A stretch of 11,834 nt of DNA from assembly GCA_016839655.1 (NCBI GenBank), contig JAEOTW010000153.1, positions 1-11,834 on the forward strand, written 5' to 3'. Each line of letters opens with the position of its first letter. Positions within the stretch are counted from its first letter, which is position 1. This DNA is from Promethearchaeota archaeon (GTDB lineage: Archaea > Asgardarchaeota > Lokiarchaeia > Sigynarchaeales > SOKP01). The translations under genes were made by a program, and so were the position numbers. The notes beneath the pieces were generated by a model. It was given only the letters and a program-made list of their open reading frames with translations. It was not told the origin of the DNA and made no database searches. Shown one piece after another: positions 1 through 6,565 of this stretch.

Positions 1-1154
1 ATGGAATAGAATTATCTAAACAAATTGACGAAATAGCCAAGAAATATAATATGAGATTTATTGGTCCTAACTGTTTAGGTATATACAATGGATGGTATGG
101 GTATCCTGATAAAAAAGACGCTTATTTTAATACCTTTTGGATCTATCTCCCACATAAAAGAGGAAATATTTCGATAATTAGTCAATCTGGTACTGTAGCG
201 GCTCAAACTGCTTTTTATACAAATGATCTAGGAATTAAAATTGGAAAATCTATTTCTGTAGGGAATGAGAGAAATATAGATCTAGTAGATGTATTAAATT
301 ATTTAAAAAATGATCCTCAAACAGAAGTAATTGGACTTTATATTGAAGAAATCAAACAGGGGAAGGGTTTTATTAAATTAGCGAAATCTATTACTCCTAA
401 AAAGCCGATAGTTGCAATTTATGCTGGAGGTACAAAAGCAGCGGCAAGATCTATAATGAGTCATACGGGATCAGTTAGTACTGATGATAAAATTTATGAA
501 GCTGTCTTTAAAAAAACGGGTATATTTTCTACTAATTCAATTATGGATTTTTTGTATTATCTTAGAACTTTATCATATGCACAGTCATATAACATCTTTC
601 CAAAAGGCAACAGAATAGGAATTATAACTGATTCCGGAGGCCCTGGTGCTATGATGACAAAAACTGCCGAATTGTATGGAATGGAAGTACCAGAATTCTC
701 ACAAGAATTGCAATCAGAATTTAAAAAGTATATTCCTAAAACAGCTAGTTCAGTGAATCCTATTGACATCACTTTTCACGAGAATTTTATGAATATGTTT
801 ATAAAGTTCCCAAAATTATTGATGAAATCCCGCGAAGTTGATGTAATTGTTGTCTTTGGTGTTTATGATTTTGATGATATAATGAATGTTATTGAAAAAT
901 CTGGGATGAAACTTGATGAAGACATGAAAAATATGAGAGATGTATTTGAAAAGATGGTTCTAGAGTCTATAAAAAGCTTAATGAAGAAACATTCAATACC
1001 TGTGTTTTTTGCTGGACCATATCCTTATAGATATCCCTGGATGCAAAAATTTGTAGAACATGATATCCCTATTTTTAGTATGTGGGATGATATAACTAAA
1101 TGCCTTAACATTTTATGTCGTTATGCCGACTATCGGAACAAATTTTCGTGTTAA
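1..1154 (+). CDS. Acyl-CoA synthetase (NDP-forming), alpha-type subunit; 5' end cut by window edge
   Basis: The reading frame is open from the first complete codon at base 3, so the ATG at 51 is internal: residues read before it (GIELSKQIDEIAKKYN) match the same stretch of the next gene. The visible part starts at the end of the CoA-binding Rossmann domain (RFIGPNCLG), continues through the succinyl-CoA-ligase-like domain (SQSGTVA, then GNERNIDLVD), and ends in the small alpha-subunit C-terminal domain. The motif SHTGS at 458-473 holds the histidine (codon 462-464) that is phosphorylated in ADP-forming acetyl-CoA synthetases, which turn acyl-CoA, ADP and phosphate into acid, CoA and ATP. No ATP-grasp domain follows, so a separate beta subunit is needed. 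The four residues after the motif (VSTD) differ from the usual LAG-type sequence. About half of the residues are identical to the downstream paralogue. Substrate is unknown. It is presumably cytosolic. Confidence 0.92.
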   Translation, partial: GIELSKQIDEIAKKYNMRFIGPNCLGIYNGWYGYPDKKDAYFNTFWIYLPHKRGNISIISQSGTVAAQTAFYTNDLGIKIGKSISVGNERNIDLVDVLNYLKNDPQTEVIGLYIEEIKQGKGFIKLAKSITPKKPIVAIYAGGTKAAARSIMSHTGSVSTDDKIYEAVFKKTGIFSTNSIMDFLYYLRTLSYAQSYNIFPKGNRIGIITDSGGPGAMMTKTAELYGMEVPEFSQELQSEFKKYIPKTASSVNPIDITFHENFMNMFIKFPKLLMKSREVDVIVVFGVYDFDDIMNVIEKSGMKLDEDMKNMRDVFEKMVLESIKSLMKKHSIPVFFAGPYPYRYPWMQKFVEHDIPIFSMWDDITKCLNILCRYADYRNKFSC

Positions 1155-1226
1155 TTTATTTTAGCCAACTTTTCTAATGATTCAATATTAAAAACTAATT
1201 ATATTCAAATTTTTATTTTAATTAAC

Positions 1227-1234
1227 TTAAATAA
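1227..1234 (+). promoter_or_regulatory. TATA-like box before the second acyl-CoA synthetase gene
   Basis: TTAAATAA is centred about 28 bases before the TTG start at 1259. This is the spacing expected if transcription begins at or next to the start codon (a leaderless archaeal mRNA). The background is very AT-rich, so chance occurrence is likely enough to keep confidence low. Confidence 0.3.
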
Positions 1235-1258
1235 TCTAGAAAATAGATATATAGAATT

Positions 1259-2770
1259 TTGACTGAAATCAATAGAAACATCTCAAAAAATCATTTTCTT
1301 CATCGTTTTTTAAATCCAGAGAGTATTGCTGTTTTTGGAGCATCTAATTCCTTTTTAGATAATATGGGTGCTATGATGCTACGAAATATTATATTTGGTG
1401 GATTTCCTAAAGAAAAGATTTATCCTATACATCCTAAATTGGAGAATATTCAGGGTTTAAAGGCCTATAAATCAATATTAGACCTTTCAGAAACTCCAGA
1501 TTTGGCTTTTATCATTTTAAGACCCAATCATGTTCCAAAAGTAATGGAAGAATGTGGAAAAAAAGGAATAAAACGAGTAATTATAGTATCAGGAGGATTT
1601 CGAGAATTTGGTTCAGATGGAATTCAACTTTCTAATAAAATTCTCGAGATAACTAGAAAATATGATATTAGATTTATTGGTCCAAACTGTTTGGGAGTTT
1701 ATAACGCATTTTTTAATTATCCTGAATTTAGAGATATATGTTTGAATACAATGTGGATATATGAGACTCCTCACCGAGGTAATATTTCTATTATTGCTCA
1801 TTCAGGTACAGTTGCATCTCATGTATTTTGGTATTGTAACAGGATTGGAGTAAAAATAGGGAAATCTCTTTCTATTGGGAATGAAGAAAACATAGATTTA
1901 GTTGATTTTTTAGATTATCTTAAAGATGATCCAGAGACAGATGTTATTGGCTTATATATTGAAGAAGTAAAGAAGGGAAAAGAATTTATAAATATAATAA
2001 AGAAAATTACGCCTAAAAAACCGATTGTCGCGATTTATGCTGGAGGAACAGCAGCAGCTTCACGTTCAATCATGGGACATACAGGCTCAATTGCGGGAGA
2101 TAATAAAATTTTTGAAGCTGTGTTTAAAGAAACAGGTATAATTTCTACTGATTCAATTAAAGAATTTTTTTATTACTTAAGGGTATTTTCACATAATATT
2201 ATTCCAAAAGGTAATAGATTAGGAATAATAACAGATTCAGGAGGATGTGGTGCGATGATGGCAAAGGTTGCTGAGAAAATAGGTTTGATGGTACCTGAAT
2301 TTTCAGATGAATTAAAAGGTAAATTAAGACCGTATGTCCCACCTGTAGCAAATATTGATAATCCTTTAGATTTAACTTTTCAATTCAATCAATACAATCT
2401 TTATATAAAAATTCCAAAAGCTATGATTAATTCTGGTGAAGTTGATGGAATAATTATCTATGCTGCATTTGGTTTTGAAGAAATTTTAAATATAATTAAA
2501 GCCTCAGGCGGTAAAAGTTATGAAGAATTTGAGATATCTAATGATATGATGAAAGGTTTATATTTAAAACCAATTCAAAGGCTAGTAAAGAAGAAAGGAG
2601 TTCCTGTTTTTTATATTGGTCCACAAGGGTATTCTAATCCATGGGTTCGAGAATTCATCAAATCAAATATTCCTATTTTTGATTTATGGGATATGCCCGT
2701 TAAATGCTTCTCAGTATTGGCAAAATATTCTGAATATCGTAAAAATTTAAATCCTAAATTTAAAAATTGA
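1259..2770 (+). CDS. Acyl-CoA synthetase (NDP-forming), alpha-type subunit, complete
   Basis: This 503-residue protein starts with TTG. An in-frame TAG at 1244-1246 leaves no other standard start, and the CoA-binding domain begins almost at once (LNPESIAVFGASN, residues 18-30). Domains in order: CoA-binding Rossmann fold (about 15-150, including FIGPNCLG), succinyl-CoA-ligase-like domain (about 172-320, with HSGTVA and GNEENIDLVD), and a C-terminal alpha-subunit domain (about 325-490). Histidine 274 in GHTGS, followed by IAG, matches the phosphohistidine of ADP-forming acetyl-CoA synthetases. Fused members of the family carry an ATP-grasp half of roughly 220 more residues. It is absent here, so a beta partner must be encoded elsewhere. 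Tandem duplication with the preceding gene (104-base gap) suggests two alpha subunits of different acyl specificity that may share a beta subunit. The specificity is an inference. Confidence 0.93.
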   Translation: MTEINRNISKNHFLHRFLNPESIAVFGASNSFLDNMGAMMLRNIIFGGFPKEKIYPIHPKLENIQGLKAYKSILDLSETPDLAFIILRPNHVPKVMEECGKKGIKRVIIVSGGFREFGSDGIQLSNKILEITRKYDIRFIGPNCLGVYNAFFNYPEFRDICLNTMWIYETPHRGNISIIAHSGTVASHVFWYCNRIGVKIGKSLSIGNEENIDLVDFLDYLKDDPETDVIGLYIEEVKKGKEFINIIKKITPKKPIVAIYAGGTAAASRSIMGHTGSIAGDNKIFEAVFKETGIISTDSIKEFFYYLRVFSHNIIPKGNRLGIITDSGGCGAMMAKVAEKIGLMVPEFSDELKGKLRPYVPPVANIDNPLDLTFQFNQYNLYIKIPKAMINSGEVDGIIIYAAFGFEEILNIIKASGGKSYEEFEISNDMMKGLYLKPIQRLVKKKGVPVFYIGPQGYSNPWVREFIKSNIPIFDLWDMPVKCFSVLAKYSEYRKNLNPKFKN

Positions 2771-2775
2771 AAATT

Positions 2776-2797
2776 TAAGTAGTAAAAGCTCTACTTA
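2776..2797 (+). terminator. Hairpin after the acyl-CoA synthetase pair, possible terminator
   Basis: Seven bases (TAAGTAG) pair perfectly with CTACTTA across an 8-base loop, starting 6 bases after the stop codon. A further T-rich run follows at 2817-2823. Archaeal termination depends mainly on U-runs, so the hairpin may be incidental or may stabilise the 3' end. Confidence 0.3.
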
Positions 2798-2878
2798 TTT
2801 CACTAATTATATATATGTTTTTTATCTATAATTATTAGAATTACTTCAAAAAGTTATTTCAGATATAAGAAAATTTAC

Positions 2879-2888
2879 TTATAATAAA
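2879..2888 (+). promoter_or_regulatory. TATA-like box before the 332-residue unknown gene
   Basis: TTATAATAAA is centred 27-28 bases before the TTG start at 2911, the spacing of an archaeal TATA box to its transcription start. It suggests a leaderless transcript and supports the TTG as the true start. Confidence 0.38.
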
Positions 2889-2910
2889 TTATACGAGCGT
2901 AGCTTTAATT

Positions 2911-3909
2911 TTGCCAATAGAATTTTATAATCCTCCTTTAGCGATTTTAGCTTCTGGATCAAAATTAGGGGTTGATCTTGGAGGCAGCAAAAGCATTTTA
3001 AGTATGGATGCTCGTCATAACTTATATTCTGAAGGTATAATCTTTAGTGAGCTCAGCTGGGGTGCATTTTATCAAGAAGAGGGATTAGAAGATCAAATTG
3101 ATACATTTGAAACTAAAGAGTATGACTCTGTTCGCGAAGACCCGGAAGCTTTAGTTAAAACGATCGTAAGAAGTATTTATAATATCATTAATAACAAAAA
3201 ACTTTTCTATGGTATTGCTGATTTTGAAGTAGATGCTTTTCTTAACCAAAATACTATTATTCCTGGACTTAAATTGGATTATTCAATAATCAATAAATTA
3301 TTAAATGCCCATAAAAATATTAGAGATAAGGATTTATTTCCCCAGATCTTATCGGATGCAAGAGGCGCAAAAAGAATTAAGATTGAATTTCAAGGAACGA
3401 AAAAAAAGAACCTCCATTTAATAGGAAGTAAATTAGAAGATTTTGCAGATATGTTAAGATTAGCAAAGGGATTTGCTACAGGTATTGTCTGTACTTCCCG
3501 GGGAGCAGCAAACCTTTACATTATGAGCGATAATATTGTTTTTCAAGAAGATTTATTACCAGATCTCTATATTGATGATGATAATTTAGCTATTATTGAG
3601 ATGGGTATCCAAAGAGAACTATTATTTCCAATTAGTTGGTTCAGAATAGATCTTGGAATTAAATCATTAGAGACCTTAGAACTTTGGGACAAAATTAAAG
3701 ATCACTCTAAATTGAACAAAGCTTTTGAGCACTATGAGAAATATATTAGCAGTTTAGTCTATAAAAAGTTTCAAGTTATGGCTTCTACTGAAAAAATAGG
3801 GAAGGATGGAGAAGAAGATTTTCACGAGATGAGCCCCGCAGAAAGAAGGCAAGCACTAAGAGATATGGCTGAAACTATAAGAAAATTAACTGATGAGTAT
3901 AAAAAGTAG
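2911..3909 (+). CDS. Unrecognised 332-residue soluble protein
   Basis: I do not recognise this protein. The TTG at 2911 is the first standard start after an in-frame TAA at 2866-2868, and a TATA-like box sits at the right distance upstream. No signal peptide or membrane helix is visible. The N-terminus has GVDLGGSKS (residues about 20-28), which recalls the phosphate-1 loop of sugar-kinase/ASKHA proteins, but no second or third ASKHA motif follows, so I do not call it a kinase. The middle alternates strands and helices, with acidic patches (LYIDDDN). The C-terminus is a charged helix (EMSPAERRQALRDMAETIRKL) likely to form a coiled coil or contact a partner. It stands alone between the acyl-CoA synthetase pair and the convergent gatC gene, so context gives no clue to function. 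Coding potential is clear from the length and the normal amino-acid make-up. Confidence 0.82.
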   Translation: MPIEFYNPPLAILASGSKLGVDLGGSKSILSMDARHNLYSEGIIFSELSWGAFYQEEGLEDQIDTFETKEYDSVREDPEALVKTIVRSIYNIINNKKLFYGIADFEVDAFLNQNTIIPGLKLDYSIINKLLNAHKNIRDKDLFPQILSDARGAKRIKIEFQGTKKKNLHLIGSKLEDFADMLRLAKGFATGIVCTSRGAANLYIMSDNIVFQEDLLPDLYIDDDNLAIIEMGIQRELLFPISWFRIDLGIKSLETLELWDKIKDHSKLNKAFEHYEKYISSLVYKKFQVMASTEKIGKDGEEDFHEMSPAERRQALRDMAETIRKLTDEYKK

Positions 3910-3911
3910 AA

Positions 3912-3926
3912 TTTTATTTTTCTTTT
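3912..3926 (+). terminator. T-rich run after the 332-residue gene, possible terminator
   Basis: Fifteen bases of almost pure T, broken by one A and one C, begin 3 bases after the stop codon at 3909. U-rich 3' ends are the main intrinsic termination signal in archaea. The run overlaps the last codons of the convergent gatC gene. Confidence 0.33.
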
Positions 3927-4222
3927 AGAATTCTCGGAGCTTTAAAATAACCATCTTTTGTATGTTTTGCATTTTTTAATGCATCTTCGGTTGAAAGTGA
4001 TTCCCAAGGTATATCTTCTCTAAAAACATTCTTTAAGCCATCTATCGGATGGGTCATGGGTTTAATATTGCTAGTATCTAATTTATCCAATTTTTTAAAG
4101 TAATTTAGGATATCACCTACTTCTTTTGCAAGTTTTACTTTTTCTTCCTCAGATAAATCAAGTAAAGCTAATTTTGCAATATGGTCTATAGTTTCTTTTG
4201 ATAACTCTTTATTCTGATTCAT
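3914..4222 (-). CDS. gatC: Asp-tRNA(Asn)/Glu-tRNA(Gln) amidotransferase subunit C
   Basis: GatC is the small structural subunit of the GatCAB amidotransferase, which converts mischarged Asp-tRNA(Asn) or Glu-tRNA(Gln) to the amide form in the cytosol. It wraps around GatA and GatB and holds them together. The 102-residue length is normal. Family signatures are clear: HIAKLALLDLSEEE near the N-terminus, ILNYFKKLDKLDTSNIKP in the middle, then the THP and NVFRED segments, and the C-terminal tail DGYFKAPRIL. Archaea usually make Gln-tRNA with GatDE, so the likely role here is Asn-tRNA formation. This comes from family knowledge, not from the sequence. gatA and gatB are not in the window, so this copy is uncoupled from its partners. 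It converges on the preceding plus-strand gene with a 4-base gap and is divergent from the PadR-type regulator gene. Confidence 0.96.
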   Translation of the reverse strand: MNQNKELSKETIDHIAKLALLDLSEEEKVKLAKEVGDILNYFKKLDKLDTSNIKPMTHPIDGLKNVFREDIPWESLSTEDALKNAKHTKDGYFKAPRILKEK

Positions 4223-4246
4223 AGCTTAGCTCACATAGTTATAGTC

Positions 4247-4257
4247 ATATATAATAA
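4247..4257 (-). promoter_or_regulatory. TATA-like box of gatC
   Basis: On the minus strand the sequence TTATTATATAT is centred about 30 bases before the gatC ATG (4222). That leaves a transcript with little or no leader, and no Shine-Dalgarno-like sequence stands before the ATG. Confidence 0.4.
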
Positions 4258-4326
4258 TTAAGCTTGATCCTATATTGTTTTTTAAAAGTATTGAATTGAA
4301 AGTTATACTTTTTACTTATTTAAACT

Positions 4327-4339
4327 CAGTTTTAAACTG
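4327..4339. promoter_or_regulatory. CAGT...ACTG palindrome, candidate operator (distal)
   Basis: CAGTTT and AAACTG are perfect 6-base arms around a single T. The site shares its CAGT/ACTG ends with the two sites at 4393-4416 and lies in the same gatC/PadR spacer, roughly midway between the two start codons. An 8-base direct repeat TTTAAACT (4319-4326 and 4331-4338) overlaps it. Confidence 0.35.
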
Positions 4340-4392
4340 TGATATATAAGAATATCAAATAAAAAGTTATAAATATCCAATAATCATTATAT

Positions 4393-4416
4393 CAGTTACT
4401 GGTAGTCCAGTGACTG
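4393..4416. promoter_or_regulatory. Double palindrome upstream of the PadR gene, candidate operator
   Basis: Two 9-base palindromes, CAGTTACTG (4393-4401) and CAGTGACTG (4408-4416), repeat with a 15-base period. Each is followed by a similar tail (GTAGT, GTAAT). The pair also forms one larger inverted repeat, with ACTGG and CCAGT arms around TAGT. PadR-type regulators bind short inverted repeats and commonly repress their own genes, and this site starts 86 bases before the regulator's ATG. It is GC-richer than the surrounding spacer, which makes chance less likely. Confidence 0.55.
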
Positions 4417-4435
4417 GTAATTAGAGTAAAATTAG

Positions 4436-4442
4436 TTATATT
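4436..4442 (+). promoter_or_regulatory. TATA-like box of the PadR-type gene
   Basis: TTATATT is centred 40 bases before the ATG at 4479 and 20 bases after the double palindrome. It implies a leader of roughly 13 bases. A factor bound at 4393-4416 would lie just upstream of TBP/TFB. The match is short and the region is AT-rich. Confidence 0.27.
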
Positions 4443-4478
4443 GACTATTAAAACGCTAACTATGATTTTGAGTTAACT

Positions 4479-5060
4479 ATGGTTGAAAATTATAATAAAA
4501 ATTTTGAAAAAGTAATGAAAAAAAATTTCACTAATATCTTTATACTTTCTATACTTGAAAAAGGTCCTTCTCATGGTTATAGAATAGGCAACGAAATTGA
4601 AAAACGCACTTTGGGAATGTGGAATCCATCTGCATCGACACTATATTGGATATTAAATAACTTAAGGGAAAAAGGATTCATAAAACTCCTTGAAGAAGAT
4701 AAAAATAAAAAAGTGTATGAAATTTCAGATACAGGGAAAGAAGCATTAAGATTAATGAAATTAACTCAACGAAATATAAGAAATACATATCGGCGTTTTT
4801 TAGCAGCATCAATAGATAATAGTAATACAATTGATTTAGAGGATCTCGAACACTTTGATGAAATTCCTTCAATCCAAGTGCTACCGACCGCCTTAAGACC
4901 AGAAAGGTTTAAGGGTAATTTAACTCTTAATGAAAGAATCCAACTACTTGAGTCTAAAAAAGCAGCATTTATAGAAACTCGAGATCGAATGAATGAATAC
5001 ATCAAGGACTTTGATGAAACAATTTTAAAAATTAGAAAAGAATTGGATAAACAGGAATAG
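4479..5060 (+). CDS. PadR-family winged-helix transcriptional regulator
   Basis: PadR regulators are dimeric DNA-binding proteins that repress target genes and usually their own promoter. The N-terminal winged helix (about residues 18-105) shows the family hallmarks: FILSILEKGPSHGYRIGNEI (21-40) for the first helices, the recognition segment PSASTLYWILNNLREKGFI (50-68), and the wing strand pair ending in YEISDTGKEAL (80-90). After a linker rich in Asp and Glu, a long charged helix (about 148-191) probably forms the dimerising coiled coil of the type seen in longer PadR proteins. At 193 residues it is in the range for that class. No ligand-binding residues can be named. It is divergent from gatC, has candidate operators in its upstream spacer, and is followed by a radical SAM gene on the same strand about 70 bases on, which may be its target. 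Confidence 0.93.
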   Translation: MVENYNKNFEKVMKKNFTNIFILSILEKGPSHGYRIGNEIEKRTLGMWNPSASTLYWILNNLREKGFIKLLEEDKNKKVYEISDTGKEALRLMKLTQRNIRNTYRRFLAASIDNSNTIDLEDLEHFDEIPSIQVLPTALRPERFKGNLTLNERIQLLESKKAAFIETRDRMNEYIKDFDETILKIRKELDKQE

Positions 5061-5130
5061 TATTCTCTACCAGGAAAATTTAGAAAAAACAAAAAATAAT
5101 GATTAAAAAAGAGTTGATATAAAAACGAGT

Positions 5131-6096
5131 ATTGACCAAAATAAAAAAAGAATACCTTTTCTTACTTTTCTTATATCTTATAAATGCACTAATGAATGCA
5201 AGCATTGTGCACTTCATGGATCTCCAAATCAAGACGACATTTCAATGGAATTAGGGGATGTAAAAAGATATTTAGAAGACATTACAACTAATTATATTAT
5301 TGATGAAGTTGGTTTTTTTGGAGGAGAACCTCTACTTAATGTTGATTTACTAATAAGTCTCATTGAAGAGGTGAAAAGATATGATATTCCAAAGATTGGA
5401 TTACCAACGAATGGATATTGGGGAAAAAATGATGCAACTGCTAAAAAATATGCCCTAAAGTTAAAAGAAGCAGGTTTAAATACTATCGGTTTTAGTATTG
5501 ACACGTTTCATCAAGAATTTATTCCACTCGATGTAGTGAAACGAGCAATGAAAGCTGCACATGAAGTTGGAATTGAACGGATATATTCAATAACTCAAAA
5601 TCTAGGGCCTGGTAATATAAATGATTCTTTTAATGAACAGAATAAAAAAATTACAGAAGTGATTTCCAATGAGTTTGAGTTTTGTCAGGTAATAAATAGT
5701 GAGTTACAAGTAAGAGGTCGAGCGGCAAAAAAACTTACCAAATATTACTCAATGAATACAATACCCTCAGATAAGTGTCTTATTTTCAAAGTTCCGATGT
5801 TTATGATTGATCCTAATGGATGGATTTTCCATCAATTATGTCAAGGGATTTGTATTGGGAATGCCAAAAAAAATTCTTTATCTAAAATAATAATGGACTT
5901 TAACTATAGAAAACATCCGATAATAGGGAAGTTGGTGGCTAAAGGAGGCACTAATAATCTTCTTGAAATTGCAATTGAAAAAGGATATGAGCCTCAAAAT
6001 GGATATGCGGACAAATGTCACGTCTGTTCTTTAGCGAGGAATTTTCTCCGTCCTTTTTATCCAAATATCCTCGAACCTTCAAATATATATTATTAA
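5131..6096 (+). CDS. Radical SAM protein with C-terminal cysteines; non-standard or frameshifted start
   Basis: Radical SAM enzymes use a 4Fe-4S cluster and S-adenosylmethionine to start radical chemistry. The cluster motif CX3CX2C (cysteine codons at 5185, 5197 and 5206) follows FLTFLISYK, and GGEP, the SAM-binding motif, is at about 5320-5331. The first ATG in frame (5245) lies after the cysteines and would give a dead enzyme, so the gene must start upstream. The frame is open back to a TAA at 5104 but has no ATG, GTG or TTG. ATT at 5131 is my provisional start (321 residues). A TTG at 5132 would join this frame if the run of seven A at 5143-5149 had one more A. Later cysteines (C...CX3C, then CHVC near the end) suggest a partial SPASM/twitch-like auxiliary cluster site. 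The substrate is unknown, and no precursor peptide is obvious nearby. It may be regulated by the adjacent PadR protein. Confidence 0.87.
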   Translation: MDQNKKRIPFLTFLISYKCTNECKHCALHGSPNQDDISMELGDVKRYLEDITTNYIIDEVGFFGGEPLLNVDLLISLIEEVKRYDIPKIGLPTNGYWGKNDATAKKYALKLKEAGLNTIGFSIDTFHQEFIPLDVVKRAMKAAHEVGIERIYSITQNLGPGNINDSFNEQNKKITEVISNEFEFCQVINSELQVRGRAAKKLTKYYSMNTIPSDKCLIFKVPMFMIDPNGWIFHQLCQGICIGNAKKNSLSKIIMDFNYRKHPIIGKLVAKGGTNNLLEIAIEKGYEPQNGYADKCHVCSLARNFLRPFYPNILEPSNIYY

Positions 6097-6195
6097 ATAC
6101 TACGAGAAGAGATAGAACATCCATTAAAGAAATTTATAGAGAAACTTTAAAAAATAATAATAAGAATTAAGTGATATCTCTATTTTATTATAAAT

Positions 6196-6549
6196 ATGGT
6201 GGATGAAGAAGATTTAAGGGATATGATCCCTAGCTATGCTTTTATCTCGTTAGCGAGACGTGGAATGGAGAAAATCTCTTTAGATCAATGTTTTCTTAAA
6301 GATTGCGATAATCAAGACCTTAAATTATTACAACCGTTTAAAAAAGAAGAATATGAAGAGGAAAAGAAAGAAATTAAGAAAATTCATATAAAATGTAAAA
6401 AGTGCAATGGTATTTTCATATTAAAACTTGAGACATTAAAACATGTAGCAAAATCGACTAAAGATGAAGAAGAGAAACCATTATCTATGGGATTAGTATA
6501 CGCATTAGATGAAAATGGCAATTCTCTTGGACATATAGGGTATTTTTAA
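6196..6549 (+). CDS. Small acidic-basic hypothetical protein with two cysteine pairs
   Basis: I do not recognise this 117-residue protein. It has a clear ATG start and an acidic N-terminus (MVDEEDLRDM). A cysteine pair CX4C (32 and 37) is followed by a lysine/glutamate-rich helix (about 48-63) and then a second pair, CX2C (67 and 70), in HIKCKKCNGIF. The CX2C pair flanked by short strands resembles a zinc-ribbon knuckle, and the four cysteines could bind one metal, but the first pair has unusual spacing. The end (SMGLVYALDENGNSLGHIGYF) looks like a small beta element. No signal peptide or membrane segment is seen. It lies 99 bases after the radical SAM gene on the same strand and could be cotranscribed. 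It converges on the TPR gene with a 16-base gap. Confidence 0.68.
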   Translation: MVDEEDLRDMIPSYAFISLARRGMEKISLDQCFLKDCDNQDLKLLQPFKKEEYEEEKKEIKKIHIKCKKCNGIFILKLETLKHVAKSTKDEEEKPLSMGLVYALDENGNSLGHIGYF

Positions 6550-6565
6550 ATAAATTACATAAACC

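Noticed and set aside
557..1801. Open frames of 60-71 codons on the minus strand inside the two acyl-CoA synthetase genes.
   Set aside because: They lie fully within conserved genes on the other strand, have no promoter or start context, and translate to cysteine/isoleucine-rich sequence typical of shadow frames.
2911..3060. GVDLGGSKS as evidence for a ROK/sugar kinase.
   Set aside because: No second phosphate motif, adenosine motif or ROK cysteine cluster follows. One short glycine-rich match is not enough.
4678..5092. Two minus-strand open frames across the PadR-type gene, one running past its end.
   Set aside because: They mirror a clear PadR protein. Their products are low-complexity and have no recognisable motif.
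6097..6150. Seventeen sense codons directly after the radical SAM stop, in the same frame, with a protein-like look (ending at TAA 6148).
   Set aside because: The protein already ends in a natural-looking tail (ILEPSNIYY), and a 17-codon open stretch is expected by chance. I see no reason to propose readthrough.
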